A DNA stretch of 64,000 bases from an uncultured Candidatus Melainabacteria bacterium. GTDB lineage: Bacteria; Cyanobacteriota; Vampirovibrionia; Gastranaerophilales; Gastranaerophilaceae. Where the stretch lies: NCBI GenBank assembly GCA_934718085.1, contig CAKUZL010000003.1:124001-188000 (forward strand), given 5' to 3'. Shown here in pieces: positions 60,547-64,000 of the stretch (position 1 is the first letter of the stretch; each line of letters begins with the position of its first letter). A program made the translations under genes and the position numbers. The notes beneath the pieces were generated by a model, which made no database searches, was not told where the DNA came from, and saw only the letters and a program-made list of their open reading frames with translations.

Positions 60547-61029
60547 CTAAGATTTAACTTTGGGTATTTTTAATTCACAATTCCAAAATTCTTCTATTTC
60601 TTTCAATATCTCTATTAAATTATAAGTATTTGTTCCATCATCAACAATCAATTGTGTATATGTATATGAACCTTCTTTTTTGCCTGTTTGATATTTCTTT
60701 TCTTTGTTACAATGTTTTGTACCGTTGGCAATACTTTCTAATACTTCATTAAAAGGTATTTTCGCTTTTAGTTCGTTTCTCTTGTTTTTATCATTTGGGA
60801 TATACCAATCTGCAAGGTGGTATAAAGTTATACAAGCATTAATAACCTTTCTTGAATTTAGCTCATCTGCATAGTAATCTTTTAAATTTTCTTTAATAAC
60901 GTTGATATAAAATGCTCTTGCATTGTAATTTTCAAACGAAGAACCTTTGTGTATAACAGTTGCATTTATATCCAAATCGATTTCCAATCCTAATTCTGGT
61001 ACACATATTTTATTAGTTAATATTGGCAT
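60547..61029 (-). CDS. Unknown protein paired with a DUF2971 protein
   Basis: A 160-residue protein I do not recognise with confidence. The helical centre 'NACITLYHLADWYIPNDKNKR' and 'VLESIANGTKHC' loosely recalls HEPN-like proteins with a conserved C-terminal His, but no RxxxxH motif is clear. The N-terminus 'LTNKICVPELGLEIDLDINATV' is beta-rich. The ATG follows directly on the stop of the DUF2971 gene (TAA-ATG), so the two are translationally coupled. It could be an effector, an antitoxin or an accessory of that protein. Confidence 0.65.
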   Translation of the reverse strand: MPILTNKICVPELGLEIDLDINATVIHKGSSFENYNARAFYINVIKENLKDYYADELNSRKVINACITLYHLADWYIPNDKNKRNELKAKIPFNEVLESIANGTKHCNKEKKYQTGKKEGSYTYTQLIVDDGTNTYNLIEILKEIEEFWNCELKIPKVKS

Positions 61030-62067
61030 TTAAATTTCCTTTTTAATTTTTCGATAATTAATTTGATATTGTCGAGAAGTATTATCAATATACATTTCAA
61101 AAGTTGTTATATTATTCTTTTCCGCAAAATCTATTAATTTATTTCTATTTTCTTGAGACATATTAACCCCTAAATAGATTGCAATTGGTTTTTGGATGAT
61201 TTGTGGAAAAGTGTCGCATTGTGAAATAATTCGCCATTCCTTTTCATGGCTCCAATCATTTGATTTATATAGTAATGTTTTATATAGAGCCAATTCATCA
61301 TCTTGGGGTATAAAAACTTCAACCGGATTATTTACAAATATTTGTTGCAGCAAAAAAGAGGCAACAAAATCTTTCGCATTAAATCTTTCATCAGAATAAA
61401 TAACAGGAAATAATAATTCATAGTGTTGATACTTACATCTTTTTGAACAATCTGCACATGGCGTATTGTAATTTTTAAAATCATATTCTATAACAAATCC
61501 TTTATGTGAATCTGCATAATACGCCCACATTGTTGGTGAAGTTTGGATTTCAGAAAAACAAACAATATTTTGATGATTTTTTATATAGTGAATACAATCT
61601 CGAATAGAGTTATCAATTATTTTCTCTAATTTAGGAGAAAATAGCCTCATATATAATGCATATTTACTCGACGATTCAGATAAAAGAGAATTCATTTGTT
61701 TCTTTTGATTTTTTGTTAAAGAATTTGTTAATATTGGATTTAGTTCTAGCCAGTGTTGAAATTTCAATCTGTTTTGGGGATTTTTAACTTCTCTTAAAAT
61801 CTCTTCTTTATCAACATATAGTAAACTGTCAAATGGGTCATTAAACATTTTAGGTTTAGAAGATGTGATTAAGTTTTTCTTTAATGCATCAAAAGTATTT
61901 TCGTCAAATATTCTATATCGAAACAATTTCTGTGGTTTTAATTCTTGAACTTGTTTACAAAAATTTTTAATTTTTGTTTGCTTGGTTTCTTGATTATCAT
62001 AATTTCTTATGACTGTTGTTTCTAATATTTCTTTAAATCTTGCTCTTGGAGTTTTTTCTGTTTCCAT
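61030..62067 (-). CDS. DUF2971-domain protein
   Basis: A 345-residue protein with the DUF2971 pattern: 'PQKLFRYRIFDENTFDALKKN', 'SSKPKMFNDPFDSLLY' in the first third, and 'VCFSEIQTSPTMWAYYADSHKGFVIEYDF' near the middle. A Cys cluster 'CADCSKRCKYQHYE' could bind metal and is not a general feature I know of the family. The biochemical role of DUF2971 is unknown; such genes are often found in variable defence-rich loci. The start METEKTPRARF has no ribosome site but lies 6 bases after a TATAAT, hinting at leaderless mRNA. Confidence 0.75.
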   Translation of the reverse strand: METEKTPRARFKEILETTVIRNYDNQETKQTKIKNFCKQVQELKPQKLFRYRIFDENTFDALKKNLITSSKPKMFNDPFDSLLYVDKEEILREVKNPQNRLKFQHWLELNPILTNSLTKNQKKQMNSLLSESSSKYALYMRLFSPKLEKIIDNSIRDCIHYIKNHQNIVCFSEIQTSPTMWAYYADSHKGFVIEYDFKNYNTPCADCSKRCKYQHYELLFPVIYSDERFNAKDFVASFLLQQIFVNNPVEVFIPQDDELALYKTLLYKSNDWSHEKEWRIISQCDTFPQIIQKPIAIYLGVNMSQENRNKLIDFAEKNNITTFEMYIDNTSRQYQINYRKIKKEI

Positions 62068-62073
62068 ACTTTT

Positions 62074-62079
62074 ATTATA
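62074..62079 (-). promoter_or_regulatory. TATAAT box directly upstream of the DUF2971 gene
   Basis: Minus-strand TATAAT ends 6 bases before the ATG at 62067, so transcription would begin at or next to the start codon. No good -35 and no Shine-Dalgarno sequence are seen. Confidence 0.4.
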
Positions 62080-62106
62080 TAGCAAATAAGAGCCTATAAG
62101 ATAGAA

Positions 62107-62790
62107 TCATTTAACAAATAGCAATTTATTTATTAAATTATACTGCTCGTCAAAATCTTTACCATATTTCCAAAGCTCCTCTGCTAGATGCAAATGAAAC
62201 ATTTTCTCAAACGATCGACTTAAAACTTTTCTGTAACTTCTTAGATATATGTTTTTTATTTCTAATCTTTCAGCTTCAGTATGCTTTTTAGCATTCTTGT
62301 TTTCAAGATATGTTTTAGAAATATATAATTTGTGATCGTATAAATAAAGATAAACAAGCGTATTCATATACACTCTTTCCTGTGGTAATTTTGGTTTTTT
62401 AGCAAACTTTTTTAATAATTCTGACCTTTGTTTTTCGTAGAGTATTGTCCTAAAATATTTATTAAAATTATCTACCATATTCTTTGAAAATCCAAATAAT
62501 GTTATCATTTTACTTGCTTCCACGTTAGAACAAAAACCTTTAATCATATAATTAATATCTTCTTGTTTATGAAATTGAAAAAATAGCGGTAATTTGGAAT
62601 TATTTTTTCTTGTTTTACTTTGCTTTATATATGTATAATTATCTCCTTTACATTTTAGATAATTGTCGGCAACAAAAGTTTGTAGCAGTAATTTCATAAC
62701 GCTTTCGTCAACATCTTCAGCTATACCAACAATTTCTTCAAAGCTAAATTTATCCAACCTTTTGCAAAGTTTTAATATTCTGTCTTTCAT
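62107..62790 (-). CDS. Third protein of the Mu-like transposition module, unknown family
   Basis: A 227-residue basic protein. Residues 1-56 ('ILKLCKRLDKFSFEEIVGIAE' to 'NYLKCKGDNYTYIKQ') look like a winged helix; the rest is helical and Lys-rich, without a catalytic motif ('HLAEELWKYGKDFDEQYNLINK' at the end). Its start, with AAAGGA 7 bases before, overlaps the ATPase gene by 41 bases, so it belongs to the transposition operon. It may be a target selector or DNA-binding accessory, by analogy with third proteins of Tn5053- or Tn7-type elements; no similarity to TniQ is evident. Confidence 0.65.
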   Translation of the reverse strand: MKDRILKLCKRLDKFSFEEIVGIAEDVDESVMKLLLQTFVADNYLKCKGDNYTYIKQSKTRKNNSKLPLFFQFHKQEDINYMIKGFCSNVEASKMITLFGFSKNMVDNFNKYFRTILYEKQRSELLKKFAKKPKLPQERVYMNTLVYLYLYDHKLYISKTYLENKNAKKHTEAERLEIKNIYLRSYRKVLSRSFEKMFHLHLAEELWKYGKDFDEQYNLINKLLFVK

Positions 62791-63466
62791 TCAATAATCC
62801 TTTCAATGTGCATTCGTCTAATTCTTTTATTTCGTTTGTTTCAGACAATTTTTCAATTTTGTTAATCAATTTTACTAATTGTCTAAATTGATTTGTCCTT
62901 GTTGCAAGATATTGAACTGCATCATCTGTAAATTGCAATTCAGTTAAATTAGATAGTATTTCTTCAATATCATTTTGGTTGTAGCTTTCAAATTTCAGCG
63001 ATTTGTAAATCCTGTCACAAAGATGTGGATACCTTGCAAGTTTTTTATCCACCGCTCCCATTCCTACCAAAACTATCGGACAGCTTGTTTTATCATGTAA
63101 ATCTCGGAGAGTTTCAACGGTATTTTTCTCAATTAAATAATCAACCTCATCAACAATTATCGTTTTGGGATTATTTCTCAAATGACCTTCAATAAGCTCA
63201 AAAGTTTCTTGTGCGTGCCAAAATGGCTCTTCACCTAATTCTTCAGCAATTTCAGATAATAACCAACGGCTTGTCATTCCTTGATTTGCTCTAACATATA
63301 CAGAATCGTTTTTATCTGCCCACCATTGAATTGTTTGAGATTTTCCGAGTCCATGTTCACCGTAAACCAATGCTAACTTTGGAATATTCGGTGGAAGCTT
63401 TTGTAATTCATCCATCAATCCCACAAATCGTTTTACATTTTTTGTTCTAATAAATGTTCGTTTCAT
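62750..63466 (-). CDS. MuB/TniB-like AAA+ transposition ATPase
   Basis: A 238-residue AAA+ ATPase. Walker A 'GEHGLGKS' is at residues 36-43, Walker B 'TIIVDEVDYL' at 102-111 (D106, E107), and the sensor 'CPIVLVGMGAVDKKL' near 132. It starts with 'RTKNVKRFVGLMDELQ', as in Mu-type target-selection ATPases, and ends in a helical domain. Such proteins form filaments on target DNA and activate the transposase. It begins 2 bases after the transposase stop and overlaps the third gene by 41 bases. Confidence 0.85.
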   Translation of the reverse strand: MKRTFIRTKNVKRFVGLMDELQKLPPNIPKLALVYGEHGLGKSQTIQWWADKNDSVYVRANQGMTSRWLLSEIAEELGEEPFWHAQETFELIEGHLRNNPKTIIVDEVDYLIEKNTVETLRDLHDKTSCPIVLVGMGAVDKKLARYPHLCDRIYKSLKFESYNQNDIEEILSNLTELQFTDDAVQYLATRTNQFRQLVKLINKIEKLSETNEIKELDECTLKGLLNERQNIKTLQKVG

Positions 63467-63468
63467 TT

Positions 63469-64000
63469 TTAATCTCCATATAAATTTAAATATTCATCAC
63501 TTCTAATATATTTAGTCAGCCAATTTCTATCTTCAGAATTCGTGCAACCATTTTGCATTAACCATTCATATTTTTCATAATTTGAACTAAAAATCGGCTT
63601 GTTCATTTGTTGTTCACGAGGTGTTTTCTTCTTTTCTTTTTTCGGTTTTTCTTCTATTGGCTCAACTTCCAAAATCGGCTCTTTTTCAATTTCCAAAAGC
63701 TGAATTTCCTCTTTTGGAAAGGTCTTTTTTACCTGCTTAATTAATTTATTCTTAAATTGTTGCTGCTTTTTGTACTGTTGCTTGTATTCTTCCATATCCT
63801 TAACCGTTCCGAGAACTCTAGCCATAGGATGAACTTTTTGAACTCTATGAGCTACACACAAAAACTCGCCTTTTGTTGAATAAACGTGGATTTTTGAAAG
63901 GTCAAACAAACTGTAGCGGATATTGACTTTATCTCTAATCCCAATAATTGCCTCACTCCGGTAATGCATATTCAAAAAAGTTATTCCATGTTTATTTATT
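63469..64000 (-). CDS. Mu-type transposase, C-terminal part
   Basis: The frame stays open to the window edge, so this is the end of a larger gene. It starts here with NKHGITFLNMHYRSEAIIGI and continues 'KVNIRYSLFDLSKIHVYSTKGEFLCVAHRV', which is the beta-barrel domain following the DDE core in MuA and TniA-type transposases. A long K/E/P-rich linker ('EEKPKKEKKKTPREQQM') and a C-terminal segment ('YEKYEWLMQNGC') that may contact the ATPase follow. The catalytic core lies outside the window. Confidence 0.8.
   Translation of the reverse strand, partial: INKHGITFLNMHYRSEAIIGIRDKVNIRYSLFDLSKIHVYSTKGEFLCVAHRVQKVHPMARVLGTVKDMEEYKQQYKKQQQFKNKLIKQVKKTFPKEEIQLLEIEKEPILEVEPIEEKPKKEKKKTPREQQMNKPIFSSNYEKYEWLMQNGCTNSEDRNWLTKYIRSDEYLNLYGD

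Larger units (their letters stand above)
62107..64000 (-). mobile_element. Mu/Tn7-like transposable element, partial
   Basis: Three co-directional genes: transposase C-terminus (running off the right edge), MuB-like ATPase, and a winged-helix-like protein. Neither end of the element nor a target duplication can be seen. The DUF2971 pair, and perhaps the restriction module on the same strand downstream, would be cargo if the far end lies to the left. The extent beyond the transposition genes is unknown. Confidence 0.65.

Noticed and set aside
1..64000. CRISPR array or tRNA genes.
   Set aside because: No regularly spaced repeats were seen, and the only tRNA-like T-arm is that of tmRNA. Short low-complexity repeats in the island are not regularly spaced.

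Overview
The window comes from a flagellated, probably anaerobic, Gram-negative-type bacterium. The support is a TolC/HlyD/MacB-type efflux set that implies an outer membrane, flagellar rod genes, an oxygen-sensitive iron-sulfur L-serine dehydratase and a membrane-bound hydrogenase-related complex. The tmRNA tag reads ANNVIKADFSRAQALAA; its ANN plus hydrophobic start resembles cyanobacterial tags. With the 'MSFKAL'-type N-terminus of one orphan protein, this points weakly to the non-photosynthetic sister lineages of Cyanobacteria (Vampirovibrionia/Melainabacteria). Elusimicrobiota or another group cannot be excluded without a phylogeny.

Positions 1-48,600 are chromosomal core of intermediate GC. 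A minus-strand flagellar group (a partial gene, flgC, flgB, two flgG-like genes) is followed by a SpoIID-type protein and an orphan. Next comes one long minus-strand transcription unit of about 10 kb: glyA, a WecA/TagO-type transferase, def, fmt, aroH, a PurD-like ATP-grasp gene, ylxR, infB, rbfA, truB and a GerMN protein, closed by a strong terminator near 4.83 kb. It ties one-carbon metabolism and initiator-tRNA formylation to translation initiation. On the plus strand follow a reduced DnaJ, a MetE/UROD-like protein with a CooC-type ATPase and folD, a YhaO/YhaN-like nuclease pair and a GT2 glycosyltransferase; a TPR gene and a GT10 fucosyltransferase lie on the minus strand. Then come tmRNA, a GH57 glucan enzyme, valS, a TolC/MacA/MacB export operon, serine dehydratase (sdaAB-sdaAA), a YuiF-type transporter and a short hibernation factor.

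Positions 40,882-48,099 hold a six-gene minus-strand operon for a group-4 hydrogenase/complex I-like membrane machine. Its large subunit has lost Ni-Fe ligand cysteines, so it is best read as an energy-converting hydrogenase-related (Ehr) complex rather than a hydrogenase.

From about 48.9 kb to the window end the DNA is strikingly AT-rich and its codon use changes: an accessory island. It carries a three-gene system matching the ABC-three-component (ABC-3C) layout (DUF4297/Cap4-like nuclease, small middle component, coiled-coil ATPase), a DUF262-DUF1524-DUF4268 nuclease (GmrSD type), a separate N6-adenine methyltransferase beside a type IIG restriction-modification enzyme, a DUF2971 protein paired with a small unknown, and a Mu-like transposition module (transposase C-terminus, MuB-like ATPase, winged-helix-like third protein) running off the right edge. 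The likeliest place for an undescribed system is the ABC-3C cassette, followed by the DUF2971/unknown pair carried directly behind the transposition genes.
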